A stretch of DNA of 64,000 nt from Nocardioides alcanivorans (GCF_021555175.1 NZ_JAKGRW010000024.1:61014-125013); one strand, 5' to 3'. Shown: positions 44,133 through 54,140, counted from the first letter of the stretch. Notes: a model not told the origin generated them from the letters alone. Translations and numbers: made by a program.

Positions 44133-44990
44133 TCAGCGAGGCACCTTGGCGCGGGTCTGGGCGTCGCCGACCATCGGCACCTCAAGCACCTTCTTCTCGC
44201 CGACGAACCGTTTCTGGATCCAGGTCGCGAGCAGGGTGAGGAGCAGGTTGACCACGATGTAGATGCCTGCCACGACGATCATGGTGGGCACCCGGTTGTT
44301 GAACTCCAGGTAGATCTGGCTGGAGACCTTGGTGAGACCCGGAGCCAGGATCCAGGTGCCGAGAGCGGTGTCCTTCAGGGCCACCACACACTGACTGATG
44401 ATCGCCGGCAGCATGATCTTGACGGCCTGCGGCATCAGCACGATCCAGACCACTTGGGTCTTGCGCATGCCCAACGCGTAGGCAGCCTCGGCCTGCCCCT
44501 TCGGGACGGCCAGCAGACCGGCCCGAAGCACCTCGGCCAGCACCGCGCCGTTGTAGAGCGTCAGGGCGATGACGACGGCCAGGAACGACGAGTTGTCCTC
44601 CTTGATGCCCAGGGCGTACCAGACGAACACCATCAGCAGCAGCACCGGGACCGCGCGGAAGAACTCGACCACCAGCCAGGACGGCCACCGGATCCAGGCA
44701 TGGTCGGAGAGCTTGCCGATGCCGAACACGAAGCCGAAGACGACGGCGAGGATGATCGCGAAGAACGCCATCTTGAGCGTCTCGACCAGGCCGTCGACGA
44801 GGAGCACCCGGAGGTAGTCGGGATCGGTGAAGACCACCCACTTGTCGTGGGTGAACTGATCGGCGTCGTACAGGCGCCACACGACCCAGCCGAGTGCCAG
44901 GACGACGGCGGCAGCGCTGATCACCGAATAGAGCCGGTGGCGCCGTACGGTGCGCGGGCCGGGCGCGTCGAACAGGACTCCGGTGCTCAT
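44133..44990 (-). CDS. gluD: Glutamate-type ABC transporter permease (GluD-like)
   Basis: A 285-residue HisM-family permease. The N-terminal extension with one helix (RRHRLYSVISAAAVVLALGW) is followed by the permease core and the EAA loop VPKGQAEAAYALGMRKTQVV. ATG 44990 overlaps the stop of gluC (ATGA). Last gene of the gluABCD operon. It forms the membrane channel with GluC for import of glutamate or a related polar amino acid. Confidence 0.86.
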   Translation of the reverse strand: MSTGVLFDAPGPRTVRRHRLYSVISAAAVVLALGWVVWRLYDADQFTHDKWVVFTDPDYLRVLLVDGLVETLKMAFFAIILAVVFGFVFGIGKLSDHAWIRWPSWLVVEFFRAVPVLLLMVFVWYALGIKEDNSSFLAVVIALTLYNGAVLAEVLRAGLLAVPKGQAEAAYALGMRKTQVVWIVLMPQAVKIMLPAIISQCVVALKDTALGTWILAPGLTKVSSQIYLEFNNRVPTMIVVAGIYIVVNLLLTLLATWIQKRFVGEKKVLEVPMVGDAQTRAKVPR

Positions 44991-45679
44991 CAGACCACCC
45001 TCCAACGTCGCTCGAGCCGGTTGCTCATGAACGAGAAGAGCTCGACCAGCACGACGTAGCCGATCGCGAAGCAGATGAAGATCTCCGTGCGCTGGGAGGC
45101 GAAGCCGTTGTTCAGGTCCCGCATCTGCGAGGTCGCCTCCGCGACGCCGAAGACGGCAGCCACCGAGGTGTTCTTGATCAAGGCGATCTGGACGCTGGCC
45201 AGCGGCGGGACCGAGGCCCGGAACGCCTGGGGCAGGATCACCTGGGTCATCACACCCGAGAACGGGAGACCGATCGCTCGGGCGGCCTCCGCCTGCCCGA
45301 GCGGTACGGCGTTGACTCCTGAGCGCAGTGCCTCACAGACGAACGCCGAGGTGTAGAGGCTGAGTGAGACGACTGCTGCGGTGTAGAACGCGGTGAAGTC
45401 GAAGGTGCCGATGTGCACGGACACCCATCGGAAGTTGAGCCGTTGCCACAGCATCGGGGCCATGAAGGAGAAGGTGCCGAACACGATGACCAGAGGCGTG
45501 TTGCGCACCAAGGTCACCCACGTGCCGGCCGCGACTCGCAGCACGGGCACCGGGCTGACGCGGCAGGCAGCGAGGAAGGTGCCGATCACGGTGGAGAGAA
45601 CGGCAGCGAAGACGAAGAGCGCCACCGTGTAGCCGAAGGACTTCAGATAGAGGTCGAAGTTGTCGAGGACCGCCTGCAC
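44990..45679 (-). CDS. gluC: Glutamate-type ABC transporter permease (GluC-like)
   Basis: A 229-residue HisM-family permease starting MQAVLDNFDLYLKSFGYTVA. It has five helices and the EAA loop VPLGQAEAARAIGLPFSGVM, followed by QVILPQAFRASVPPLASVQI. It follows gluB by 84 bases and overlaps gluD. Order and sizes match the corynebacterial gluABCD operon. Confidence 0.86.
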   Translation of the reverse strand: MQAVLDNFDLYLKSFGYTVALFVFAAVLSTVIGTFLAACRVSPVPVLRVAAGTWVTLVRNTPLVIVFGTFSFMAPMLWQRLNFRWVSVHIGTFDFTAFYTAAVVSLSLYTSAFVCEALRSGVNAVPLGQAEAARAIGLPFSGVMTQVILPQAFRASVPPLASVQIALIKNTSVAAVFGVAEATSQMRDLNNGFASQRTEIFICFAIGYVVLVELFSFMSNRLERRWRVV

Positions 45680-45763
45680 GTCAACTCCTCTCGGGTGCGC
45701 GGTGGGGGCTGGAGGGCGGAAGCAGGCGGCCCAGAGGCTCGGGGGCCGCCCGCTTCCGGTGGA

Positions 45764-46651
45764 TCACTGGCAGGGCTGCAGCGTGGGCGGGTCGGGGGTC
45801 TCCACGCCGGAGGGCCCGAGCGTCAACTCGAACGCCTCGGCCCAGGATCCGTCCTCGAAGGAGCTCTCCAGGACGCTGTTGATCCACTCACACATCTCGG
45901 GGTGGTCCTGGCTGTAGCCGACGCCGATCAGCTCCTCGGAGAACGGCTCGCCGACGACCTTCAGCTCGCCCTCGTTCTCCGCTGCGTAGCCGGCGAGGAT
46001 CGAACCGTCGGTGGACATCCCCTCGACCGTGCCGTCCAACACCTTCTGGACACATTCGGAGTAGGAGTCGAAGCCGACGCCCTTGGCGCCCTCGGCGTTG
46101 ATCCGGTCGATCGAGGTCGAACCGGTGACCGAGCAGACCTCCTTGCCCTTCAGGTCGGCGATGCTCTCCACTGCGCTGTCGGACTTCACCAACAGCTGCT
46201 GGCCGGTGACCATGTAGGGGCCGGTCTGACCAACCACCTTGCGTCGGTCATCGGTGATCGAGTACGACGCCAGCACCAGGTCGACCTTGCCGCTCTCCAG
46301 GAACGGCTCGCGGTTGTCGGAGACCGTCTCCTCCCACACGACGTCGGAGCCGTCGGGGTTGAACCCGAGCTTGGAGACCAGGATCTTGGCGATCTCGATG
46401 TCGAAGCCGGACGGACGGTCGGCGGTGGCGCTCTTGAAGCCCAGGCCGGGTTGGTCGAACTTGACGCCGACCACGACCTTGCCGGAGTCACGGATCTCTG
46501 CCATCCGGCTGCCTTCGGGCAACTCGCTGGCGGCGTCGGTGTCGGCGTCGACCTCGCGGCCGCTGTCATCGCTCCCCGCATCACCACATGCAGCGACAGT
46601 CGCGAGTAGCGCCACGCAGGCCAACGCCGCTCTTGCTCTCTTCAACTTCAT
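45764..46651 (-). CDS. gluB: Glutamate-type ABC transporter substrate-binding lipoprotein (GluB-like)
   Basis: A 295-residue lipoprotein. The signal MKLKRARAALACVALLATVA ends at lipobox VAAC (Cys at about 22). The SBP_bac_3 domain has KVVVGVKFDQPGLGFKSATA, GFDIEIAKILVSKLGFNPD, VDLVLASYSITDDRRKVVGQ and VCSVTGSTSIDRINAEGAKG, typical of the glutamate-binding GluB group. It captures the amino acid outside the cell for GluC/GluD. Confidence 0.88.
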   Translation of the reverse strand: MKLKRARAALACVALLATVAACGDAGSDDSGREVDADTDAASELPEGSRMAEIRDSGKVVVGVKFDQPGLGFKSATADRPSGFDIEIAKILVSKLGFNPDGSDVVWEETVSDNREPFLESGKVDLVLASYSITDDRRKVVGQTGPYMVTGQQLLVKSDSAVESIADLKGKEVCSVTGSTSIDRINAEGAKGVGFDSYSECVQKVLDGTVEGMSTDGSILAGYAAENEGELKVVGEPFSEELIGVGYSQDHPEMCEWINSVLESSFEDGSWAEAFELTLGPSGVETPDPPTLQPCQ

Positions 46652-46716
46652 TTCTTCTCCTGTCGGTCGGGCATCGGGAGAGCCGGTGGTCCAGGGTCTG
46701 GGCCGCGCCCCCAGGT

Positions 46717-47493
46717 TCAGTGCTTGAGAATCTTGGAGAGGAAGTCCTTGGCTCGGTCGGACGTCGGGTTGGTGAAGAACTCCTCGGGCTTGTTCTCCTC
46801 GACGACCTGGCCGTCGGCCATGAAGAGGACCCGGTCCGCCGCCGTACGGGCGAAGCCCATCTCGTGGGTGACCACGACCATCGTCATGCCCCGCTCGGCC
46901 AGCTCGACCATCACGTCGAGGACCTCCTTGATCATCTCGGGGTCCAGGGCCGACGTCGGCTCGTCGAAGAGCATGACCTTCGGGTCCATGGCCAGGGCTC
47001 GAGCGATCGCGACGCGTTGCTGCTGACCGCCGGAGAGCTGCGCCGGGTACTTGCGCGCCTGGGCGGCAACCCCGACGCGTTCGAGGAGCTCCTCGGCGTG
47101 CTTCACGGCTTCAGCCTTGGGCTGCTTGCGCACCTTGATCGGGCCGAGCGTCACGTTCTCGAGGATCGTCTTGTGTGCGAAGAGGTTGAAGCTCTGGAAG
47201 ACCATGCCGACCTCGGCGCGGAGCTGAGCCAGCCCCTTGCCCTCCTGCGGGATCGGTCGGCCGTCGAGAGAGATCTCGCCACGGTCGATCGTCTCCAGCC
47301 GGTTGATGGCGCGGCACAGCGTCGACTTGCCGGAGCCCGAGGGGCCGATCACGACGACGACTTCTCCGCGCGTGATCGTGAGGTCGATGTCTTGAAGCAC
47401 GTGCAGGTCGCCGTACCACTTGTTGACGTCCTTGAGGACGACGAGGGGCTCGCCGTGTCCTGCTCTGACGAATCCGGACTCCGTGACAGTCAT
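46717..47493 (-). CDS. gluA: Glutamate-type ABC transporter ATP-binding protein (GluA-like)
   Basis: A 258-residue polar-amino-acid ABC ATPase. Walker A is [20 protein letters not shown], the signature is [20 protein letters not shown], Walker B is [20 protein letters not shown] and the switch His is [10 protein letters not shown]. The ATG at 47493 trims an unrelated upstream open frame. It is the first gene of gluABCD. Confidence 0.92.
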   Translation of the reverse strand: MTVTESGFVRAGHGEPLVVLKDVNKWYGDLHVLQDIDLTITRGEVVVVIGPSGSGKSTLCRAINRLETIDRGEISLDGRPIPQEGKGLAQLRAEVGMVFQSFNLFAHKTILENVTLGPIKVRKQPKAEAVKHAEELLERVGVAAQARKYPAQLSGGQQQRVAIARALAMDPKVMLFDEPTSALDPEMIKEVLDVMVELAERGMTMVVVTHEMGFARTAADRVLFMADGQVVEENKPEEFFTNPTSDRAKDFLSKILKH

Positions 47494-47576
47494 GCCGTGA
47501 CCGTAACGCCGCAAATGTGAGCGACGCCACAGTGAAGGAGTGGTCGTTACGGCTACGTGACCTCCCGGTGCTGGCT

Positions 47577-48455
47577 TCAGCCGATCGGGAAATCGGGGTA
47601 ACGCTCCTCGGCGTCCGGGTCGCGGATGCTGTCGGGGTCCGGCTCCATGACGACCGTGATCCCGGTGGGATGCGACTCCTCGTCGTCGCTGTGGACGATG
47701 ACCGTGCCACCGACGACGGGCGCATCTCGCTTCGCGACCCGGATCTCCTCGGTCACCAGCCTGCCGGCCCGGGGCGGTACGTCGAGCCGGGCGGTGACGT
47801 TGAAGTGCAGCTCTTCGCCCGTGTAGGTGTTGAGCCACTCGATCTCGGTGACCGGCGCCCGCGTGCGGATGCCTCTCTCGCGCAACTCGACCCTGCGGAG
47901 GTGGGCGGCGTGACTGTGGCGGAGGTCCCACCTGAAGTAGCCGATGCCCAGCCCCGCCGCCAGGCAGGCGACGACTCCGAGACCTCCCAACGACAGCGCG
48001 ATCCACCAGCGGGTGAAGCCCACGGCGGCCACCATCAGGCCGACGCCGATGCCCGCCATGCCGCTCAACGTGCCCACCAGCCCTGACGCGCCGCCACTGT
48101 CGCGCCAGGGTTCGCGGACCAAGGTCAGCTTGCCCAGACCGATGCCGAGCACCAGCGGCCCCAGGACCAGCGCCAGGACCCAGGGCGAGTCGATCGCCGG
48201 CCACGAGCTGTCGAAGAGTCCGGTGAGGACGGGATTGCGATCCTGGCCGCGCGGGCAGATGGTCGATCCCGCCGCGTCGGTGTGGCACTCGACGTCCCAC
48301 AGCGGCAGCAGCAGGGCCACGGCCGCCCCCACCGCGATCGCCCACAGCCCGGCACCGGCCACCGCCGGCACGACGACGCTCCACCACCCGCCGCGGGGCT
48401 CCGGGAGCGGCGCGCGTCCTCGCCGTCGCGACGTACTGACCTGAGTTGGGGTCAC
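47577..48455 (-). CDS. Membrane protein of unknown function (DUF3592-like)
   Basis: About 292 residues from GTG 48455, behind GGGAGG. It has four hydrophobic segments (for example [20 protein letters not shown] and [17 protein letters not shown]). A soluble C-terminal part, [40 protein letters not shown], resembles the DUF3592 beta-domain pattern. Function unknown. It is transcribed away from the cobalamin locus. Confidence 0.65.
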   Translation of the reverse strand: MTPTQVSTSRRRGRAPLPEPRGGWWSVVVPAVAGAGLWAIAVGAAVALLLPLWDVECHTDAAGSTICPRGQDRNPVLTGLFDSSWPAIDSPWVLALVLGPLVLGIGLGKLTLVREPWRDSGGASGLVGTLSGMAGIGVGLMVAAVGFTRWWIALSLGGLGVVACLAAGLGIGYFRWDLRHSHAAHLRRVELRERGIRTRAPVTEIEWLNTYTGEELHFNVTARLDVPPRAGRLVTEEIRVAKRDAPVVGGTVIVHSDDEESHPTGITVVMEPDPDSIRDPDAEERYPDFPIG

Positions 48456-48559
48456 CTGCACCTCCCGCGGCCCGAACCACCGTGAACTCCTTGGCTCCTG
48501 CAGGCTCTCACATCTGCTCGACCGGTCGAGGAGGCCCGGCCGAGGCGCGATAAGGTCAC

Positions 48560-48735
48560 AGCAGCCAGTCGTACTCCGCCACAACGGGGTCAGGGAATCC
48601 GGTGCGAATCCGGAACTGACGCGCAGCGGTGAGGGGACGGGAGGGCACGCCGGAAACGGCAGCCACTGAGGTCGTTCGACCTTGGGAGAGCGTCCTCACC
48701 CGGTTGATCCGAGTCGAAGACCTGCTGGCCCTGGC
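48560..48735 (+). ncRNA. Cobalamin riboswitch 1 (upstream of cobG operon)
   Basis: The conserved core AGGGAATCCGGTGCGAATCC begins at 48592, followed by CGGAACTGACGCGCAGCGGT, the B12-box element GCCACTG (48662-48668) and the closing GTCGAAGACCTGCTGGCC (48713-48730). The order and spacing match the cobalamin riboswitch, which represses downstream genes when adenosylcobalamin is bound. It ends about 55 bases before the cobG GTG, leaving room for a translational or termination platform. Confidence 0.85.
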
Positions 48736-48790
48736 GACAGCCGTCGTCGGGTCAAGGTGGGTCCCGCGTACGGGCCCGGACTCAGACAGG

Positions 48791-49652
48791 GTGAGTGACA
48801 CCGGTGGACCGGATCCGAGGCCGACCGCTGCCCGGGCGCGCTGCGTCCGTGGCCCGCAGCCGACGGACTGCTCGTGCGGCTCAGGCTCCCCGGGGGCCGG
48901 GTCACGTCGACGCAGTTGCTGGCCCTGGCCGAGGTCGCGGACCAGTACGGCGACGGTCGCGTCCATGTCACCGGTCGCACCAACCTGCAGGTGCGCGCGA
49001 TGCCCGCGGCGCCGGGCGAGGAGCTGCTCACCGAGCCGGCGCTGGCCGCACTGGAGGCGACCGGCCTGTTGCCGAGCCGGACCCACGACCTCGTGCGCAA
49101 CGTGATGGCATCACCCCGGACCGGACTGGCCGGAGGCCAGGCTGATCTGCAGCCCGGTCGTCGCGGCACTCGACGCGATGCTGTGTGCGGATCCGGCGCT
49201 CCGGCGACCTGCCCGGACGCTTCCTCTTCGTGCTCGACGACGGCCACGAGGACCTGCTCGACCGTGCGGGTGACCTCGGGCTCGTTGCCCTGGACGAGGC
49301 GACGGCTCAGCTCCGCGTCGGTGACGGGTGGGGCGCGGTCGTGCCGCTCACGTCAGCCGCGCACGCGCTGGCCTCGCTCGCTCGCGACTTCGTGGCGCGA
49401 CGCGGCCACGGGCCCGCCGCGGCCTGGCACGTGCAGGAGCTCACCGAGCCGCTTGCGCCCCTGAGTGCCGCCTCGCCGAGACTGCCGAAGCCGAGCCGCC
49501 CCCGCCGTACGGGCGCATCGCCGGCGGTTTCCACGAGGCCGTCCCCGACTCCGGCCTGAGCCGCGCAGCTGTCGAGACGACTCAGCGCGGCCGCCACCGA
49601 ACTCATCGTCACCCCTTGGCGTGGCGTGCTCATCCCCGAGGAGCCCTCGTGA
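48791..49652 (+). CDS. cobG: CobG-like precorrin-3B synthase / nitrite-sulfite reductase ferredoxin-like protein (several frameshifts)
   Basis: From GTG 48791. Joined frames read ADRCPGALRPWPAADGLLVR, LRLPGGRVTSTQLLALAEVA, GRVHVTGRTNLQVRAMPAAP, then PGRFLFVLDDGHEDLLDRAG and finally ATELIVTPWRGVLIPEEPS. At least five one- or two-base indels are needed (near 48815, 49156, 49205, 49492 and 49565). In the aerobic pathway CobG makes precorrin-3B using O2 and a siroheme/4Fe-4S centre. The restored protein is only about 287 residues, shorter than typical CobG (about 360-400), and no cysteine cluster for the Fe-S centre was seen, so activity is uncertain. Its stop overlaps cobH (GTGA). Confidence 0.72.
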
Positions 49653-50323
49653 CCATCTCGTCCGACCAACCCCGCCGCCCGGAGCGGCACTACCACTACG
49701 TCGACCGCGGCCCGGCGATCTATCTCGACTCCTTCGCCACCATCCGGCGCGAGGCCGACCTCTCGCGGGTGCCATCGAGCGCCGAGAAGGTGGCGGTGCG
49801 GATGATCCACGGCAGCGGACAGGTCGACCTCGTCGACGACCTCGTGGTGCATCCGGAGCTCGTCGCTGCGCGCGCGGCTCTCCAGGCCGGCGCGCCGATG
49901 CTGTGCGACGCGACGATGGTCGTGAAGGGGGTGACCCGCACTCGGCTGCCAGCCGACAACGAGGTGCTGTGCATGCTCAACGAACCCGAGGTGCCGGGGC
50001 TGGCTGCTGCCTGGGGGACGACGCGTACCGCGGCTGCGGTCTCCCTGTGGGAGCCACACCTCGAGGGGCGGTCGTCGCCATCGGCAACGCCCCCACCGCG
50101 CTCTTCCACCTGCTGGAGATGCTCGTCGACGGCGCACCGCGCCCGGCGGCGATCGTCGAGGTGTCCCGTCGGATTCATCGGCGCGGCCGAGTCGAAGCAG
50201 GCCCTGGAGGAGTTCCACGCCGTCCACGGCATCGACATCCCGTTCGTCACCGTGCGGGGTCGTCGCGGTGGCTCCGCGATGACGTCGTCAGCACTCAACG
50301 CACTGGCCCAGGAGCAGGAATGA
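49649..50323 (+). CDS. cobH: Precorrin-8X methylmutase CobH (two compensating frameshifts)
   Basis: About 224 residues from GTG 49649. AEKVAVRMIHGSGQVDLVDD holds the catalytic His, and APMLCDATMVVKGVTRTRLP and PVGFIGAAESKQALEEFHAV are family signatures. A lost G at the GGGG run near 50072 and a compensating change near 50163 hide the middle part, which reads AVVAIGNAPTALFHLLEMLV when restored. It moves the C11 methyl to C12, giving hydrogenobyrinate. It overlaps cobG and cobI at both ends. Confidence 0.87.
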   Translation: MTISSDQPRRPERHYHYVDRGPAIYLDSFATIRREADLSRVPSSAEKVAVRMIHGSGQVDLVDDLVVHPELVAARAALQAGAPMLCDATMVVKGVTRTRLPADNEVLCMLNEPEVPGLAAAWGTTRTAAAVSLWEPHLEGRSSPSATPPPRSSTCWRCSSTAHRARRRSSRCPVGFIGAAESKQALEEFHAVHGIDIPFVTVRGRRGGSAMTSSALNALAQEQE

Positions 50324-51845
50324 GCGTCGAAGCGACCACGAGGGCAGGGCACTTCGCCGGCGTCGGCGTCGGGCCGGGTGACCCCGAGCTGATCACCCGC
50401 AAAGCGGCGAGGCTCATCGAGAACGCGGACGTGATCGCCTACCACGCAGCGCGCGGCAAGGCCTCCAACGCCCGGCGGATCGCGGCCGATCTCTTCCCCG
50501 CGGGCGCGATCGAGGAGGAGCTGACCTACCCCGTCACCACCGGGACGACCGCCCACCCGGGTGGCTATGCAGGGGCGCTGGCCGACTTCTACGAGGAGTC
50601 GGCCAGACGGCTGGCCGACCATCTCGACGCCGGACGCGACGTGGTGCTCCTGTCCGAGGGTGATCCGCTCTTCTACGGCTCCTACATGTACATGCACGAC
50701 CGGCTGGCGCTGGACTACGACACCGAGGTGGTGCCCGGGGTACCGGCCTTCCTGGCGGCGACGGCGGCTGTCGCCTCGCCCCTGGTCCGGCAGACCGACG
50801 TGCTCACGGTGCTGCCCGGCACGTTGCCCGAACCCGAGTTGGCTCGCCGCCTGGCCGACACCGACGGCGCGATCATCATGAAGCTGGGGCGCACCTTCCC
50901 AGCGGTACGCCGCGCACTCGCCGCAGCGGGCCGGCTCGAGCACGCGCTGTATGTCGAGCGGGCCTCGATGCCCGAGGCACGTTGGCTACCGGTGGCCGAT
51001 GTCGACGAGCGTTCGGTGCCCTACTTCTCACTCATCGTCGTGACCGGCGACAGCCTCAACGGTCGGCGCTCACGTGACGAGCAGGCGTCGGTGGCGGGCT
51101 CGTCGACGTGTGCCGATGCCCGCGAGCTGCTGGTCGTCGGGCTCGGCCCCGGCCCGGACGGCTGGCTCACCCCGAGGTGAGTGCCGCGCTCGCCGAGGTC
51201 GATCACGTGGTCGGCTACGCGCCGTACGTCCACCGGGTGCCGCAGCGGGAGGGGCTCACCCGGCACGCGTCGGGCAACACGGTCGAGGTGGACCGCGCGG
51301 CCTTCGCGCTCGATCTGGCGCGACGTGGCGAGCGGGTGGCCGTCGTCTCCGGGGGTGATGCCGGTGTCTTCGGCATGGCCGCCGCCGTGTTCGAGGCCGC
51401 CGAGGACCCGGCGTACGCGGGTGTTGCGGTGCGGGTGTTGCCGGGAGTGAGCGCGGTGCAGGCAGTGGCGGCGCGGGCGGGTGCCCCCGTGGGAGCCGAC
51501 TTCGCGGTGATGAGTCTCTCCGACCGCCTCAAGCCGTGGGAGGTCGTCGAGAAGCGACTGCGCGCGGTCGCTGAGGCCGACCTGGTGCTCGCGATCTACA
51601 ACCCGGCCTCGCGCAGCCGCCGCGAGCAGATCGCGATGGCGTGCAAGGTGCTGCTCGAGCACAAGTCCGCGGAGACGGTCGTGGTGGTGGGACGCGACGT
51701 GGGACGCGCCGAGGAGTCGCTGAGCGTGACGACGTTGGGCGAGCTCGATCCGCCGAGCATCGACATGAAGTGCCTGCTGATCGTGGGAGCGTCGTCGACG
51801 CGGGTCTCGCCCGCGGGTGTCTGGACGCCGAGGTTCGTGCGATGA
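50320..51845 (+). CDS. cobIJ: CobI-CobJ fusion: precorrin-2 C20- and precorrin-3B C17-methyltransferase (frameshifted)
   Basis: About 508 residues after repair. The N-terminal CobI half has GVGVGPGDPELITRKAARLI and LLSEGDPLFYGSYMYMHDRL. The C-terminal CobJ half has ELLVVGLGPGPDGWLTP, then VVSGGDAGVFGMAAAVFEAA and AIYNPASRSRREQIAMACKV. One C is missing at ACCCCGAG near 51172; adding it gives WLTPEVSAALAEVDHVVGY. The fusion is known from actinobacteria such as mycobacteria. Both halves are SAM-dependent tetrapyrrole methylases adding the C20 and C17 methyl groups. Confidence 0.88.
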
Positions 51846-52612
51846 CCGTGCACTTCGTCGGGGCCGGCCCCGGGGCAGCCGACCTGTTGACGGTGCGGGC
51901 GACGCGGCTCTTGGCCACGGCCGACCTGGTGCTGTATCCGGGCACCTACCTGGATCCCGAGGTGTTGGCGCACTGCGGCCCGCGGGCGAGACTGGTGGAC
52001 ACCCAAGGGCTCGACCTCGACGAGATCACCGAGTTCCTGGTCGCCGCTTCGCGGGCCGGCGAGCGGGTGGTGCGACTGACCTCGGGCGACCCGTCGCTCT
52101 ATTCAGCGCTGCACGAACAGACCGCCCGACTGACCGCGGCCGGAGTTGCGTGGCAGGTCACGCCCGGGGTGCCGGCGTACGCCGCCGCGGCTGCGCGGGT
52201 GGGCAACGAGCTGACGGTGCCGCTCGTCGCGCAGTCCGTGGTGTTGACCCGGACCCGGGCGCGCTCGACGGCCATGGGTGCGGGGGAGTCGTTGGCGGAG
52301 TTCGCCGCCACCGGAGCCACGCTGGTGCTGCACCTGGCGATCACCCGAACCGGTGAGCTGATGGAGGAGTTGGCACCGATCGTCGGCGCCGACTGCCCGG
52401 TCGTGGTGGTGCACCGCGCCAGCCAGCCGGAGGAACTGGTCCTCCGGGGCACGGTCGGGACCATCGCGCCGTTGGTCGCGGAGGCCGGATTGCGCCAGGC
52501 TGCTGTCATCCTGGTGGGGCGGGCGCTCGAGGCAGGCGACGCGGGCGAGTCGTATCTCTACAGCGCTGATCGTGAGCGAGGAGCCGGACGAGCGACGGAG
52601 GTTGGTTGCTAG
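51842..52612 (+). CDS. cobM: Precorrin-4 C11-methyltransferase CobM
   Basis: A 256-residue tetrapyrrole methylase, intact. MTVHFVGAGPGAADLLTVRA, ADLVLYPGTYLDPEVLAHC, VRLTSGDPSLYSALHEQTAR and VTPGVPAYAAAAARVGNEL are the usual signatures; the long C-terminal part matches CobM. ATG 51842 overlaps the cobIJ stop (ATGA), and its own TAG overlaps the bluB GTG (TAGTG). Confidence 0.93.
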   Translation: MTVHFVGAGPGAADLLTVRATRLLATADLVLYPGTYLDPEVLAHCGPRARLVDTQGLDLDEITEFLVAASRAGERVVRLTSGDPSLYSALHEQTARLTAAGVAWQVTPGVPAYAAAAARVGNELTVPLVAQSVVLTRTRARSTAMGAGESLAEFAATGATLVLHLAITRTGELMEELAPIVGADCPVVVVHRASQPEELVLRGTVGTIAPLVAEAGLRQAAVILVGRALEAGDAGESYLYSADRERGAGRATEVGC

Positions 52613-53232
52613 TGGATCTCTACGAGGCCATCGCACGGCGCCGTGACACCCGGGCGGAGTTCACCGGGGAGCCGATCGACCCCGACGTGTTGGGCCGCAT
52701 CCTTGAGGCGGCCAACCGGGCGCCGAGCGTGGGGATGTCGCAGCCGTGGGTCTTCGTGACGGTGCGGCAGCGCGCCACCTTGGAGTCGTTCCGGTCGCAC
52801 GTGCTCGAAGAGCGGGCGGTCTTTGCCGCTGGGCTGGAGGGCGAGCGGGACTCGACGTTCTCACGCGTCAAGGTCGAAGGAATCTGCGAATCGGGTCTCG
52901 GCATCGTCGTCGGCTACGACCCGACGACGGCAGGCGAGCAGGTGCTCGGTCGCCATGCGATCGCCGACGCCGGGCTCTATTCGGTGTGTCTGGCGATCCA
53001 GAACCTGTGGCTCGCGGCGACGGCAGAGGGGATCGGGGTCGGGTGGGTGAGCTTCTACCGCGAGGCCGTGCTGTCGTCCCTCGTGGGCTTCCCGCCGCAC
53101 ATCAGGCCCGTGGCCTGGCTCTGCGTGGGCACTGTGGCATCGCTGCCCGAGGTGCCGGACCTGGAGCGCTTCGGCTGGCGTGGGCGCAGTCCCTTGTCCG
53201 CGGCCCTCCACGACGAGCGCTACGCCGGCTGA
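52612..53232 (+). CDS. bluB: 5,6-dimethylbenzimidazole synthase BluB
   Basis: A 206-residue nitroreductase-fold flavoenzyme, intact. AIARRRDTRAEFTGEPIDPD, NRAPSVGMSQPWVFVTVRQR, GEQVLGRHAIADAGLYSVCL and GVGWVSFYREAVLSSLVGF are BluB-type. It cleaves reduced FMN with O2 to make the lower ligand of B12, so the organism can make true cobalamin aerobically. GTG 52612 overlaps the cobM stop; a TTG six bases upstream is an alternative. Confidence 0.92.
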   Translation: MDLYEAIARRRDTRAEFTGEPIDPDVLGRILEAANRAPSVGMSQPWVFVTVRQRATLESFRSHVLEERAVFAAGLEGERDSTFSRVKVEGICESGLGIVVGYDPTTAGEQVLGRHAIADAGLYSVCLAIQNLWLAATAEGIGVGWVSFYREAVLSSLVGFPPHIRPVAWLCVGTVASLPEVPDLERFGWRGRSPLSAALHDERYAG

Positions 53233-53239
53233 CCCATGC

Positions 53240-53587
53240 TCACGCCGTGTGGCTGCCGACGTTGACGACGCGGCCGTCGCTGGCCCGGTAGAAGAACCGC
53301 GTGACGCCCCAGGGCTCGGCCGTCAGCGGATGCAGGATCTCCATGCCCGCGGTCTGAGCTCGGGCGAGGGCTTCTTCGACGTCGTCGACGAAGACGGAGA
53401 CGTCCGGGTTGACCGGGGCCGTTGCGTCGGCGGTGATCAGGCTGAGTTGGTGGCCCTCGTCGTCGCCCAGGGTCACGATCCAGCCGTGATCCATCAGCAC
53501 CCGCAGGCCGAGCACGCGCGCGTGCTCGGCCACCGCGCTCGGCAGGTCGGTCACGGTGAGGTTCGGTACGACGCGATCGATGTGCAT
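53240..53587 (-). CDS. VOC-family (glyoxalase-like) protein
   Basis: A 115-residue vicinal-oxygen-chelate fold protein: HIDRVVPNLTVTDLPSAVAE, HARVLGLRVLMDHGWIVTLG, NPDVSVFVDDVEEALARAQT and WGVTRFFYRASDGRVVNVGS. The usual metal-binding His/Glu pattern is partly present. It converges with bluB and is unlikely to be part of the cobalamin pathway. Substrate unknown. Confidence 0.83.
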   Translation of the reverse strand: MHIDRVVPNLTVTDLPSAVAEHARVLGLRVLMDHGWIVTLGDDEGHQLSLITADATAPVNPDVSVFVDDVEEALARAQTAGMEILHPLTAEPWGVTRFFYRASDGRVVNVGSHTA

Positions 53588-53644
53588 CCCTGCATCCAAC
53601 CCGATGAGGTGGCCGGAGCGCCGCCCATGGGGTCGAATGGGCAC

Positions 53645-54124
53645 ATGACGATGCTCGGCACGGCAGTCCTGGTCGGTTCGATCCTTGCGACGGCGATGGC
53701 ATCCGGACTGCTGTACTCGTTCGCGCACTCCGTCATGCCGGGGCTCGGCACGTTGGATGACCGGGAGTTCCTGACCGCCTTCCAACGGATCGACGCCGCC
53801 ATCTACAACCCGTGGATGATGTCGACCTTCGTCGGCAGTCCCGTGCTCACCGTCGCCGCCCTGGTGCTGTACCTCCTGGACGGAAATGGCGCCGTGGGGT
53901 GGTTGGCGGTCGCGCTGGTGCTGACGATCGCGACCGTGATCATCACCGGGGCGGTTCACCTGCCGCTGAACGCGGCTACCCAGGACGCGGCCCCGGAGTT
54001 CCTTGACGCAGGGCGGCTCCGCTCTCGGTTCGAGACGCGTTGGGTGCGTTGGAACGTCGTACGCACCGTGACCTCGATCGGCTCCCTCGCCGCGTTGTGC
54101 GGAGCCCTGCTCGCTGGGCGTTGA
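53645..54124 (+). CDS. DUF1772-family membrane protein
   Basis: A 159-residue protein with four hydrophobic segments. GLLYSFAHSVMPGLGTLDDR, FLTAFQRIDAAIYNPWMMST and GAVHLPLNAATQDAAPEFLD match DUF1772 (anthrone oxygenase-like membrane proteins). The role in this family is mostly unknown. It lies in a two-gene insertion (with the VOC gene) within the cobalamin locus. Confidence 0.85.
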   Translation: MTMLGTAVLVGSILATAMASGLLYSFAHSVMPGLGTLDDREFLTAFQRIDAAIYNPWMMSTFVGSPVLTVAALVLYLLDGNGAVGWLAVALVLTIATVIITGAVHLPLNAATQDAAPEFLDAGRLRSRFETRWVRWNVVRTVTSIGSLAALCGALLAGR

Positions 54125-54140
54125 CCGGCAGGGTCACAAC

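Noticed and set aside
49465..51180. Open frame starting inside cobG and running into cobIJ
   Set aside because: The first part is an out-of-frame reading of cobG/cobH; the real start is the ATG at 50320 that overlaps the cobH stop.
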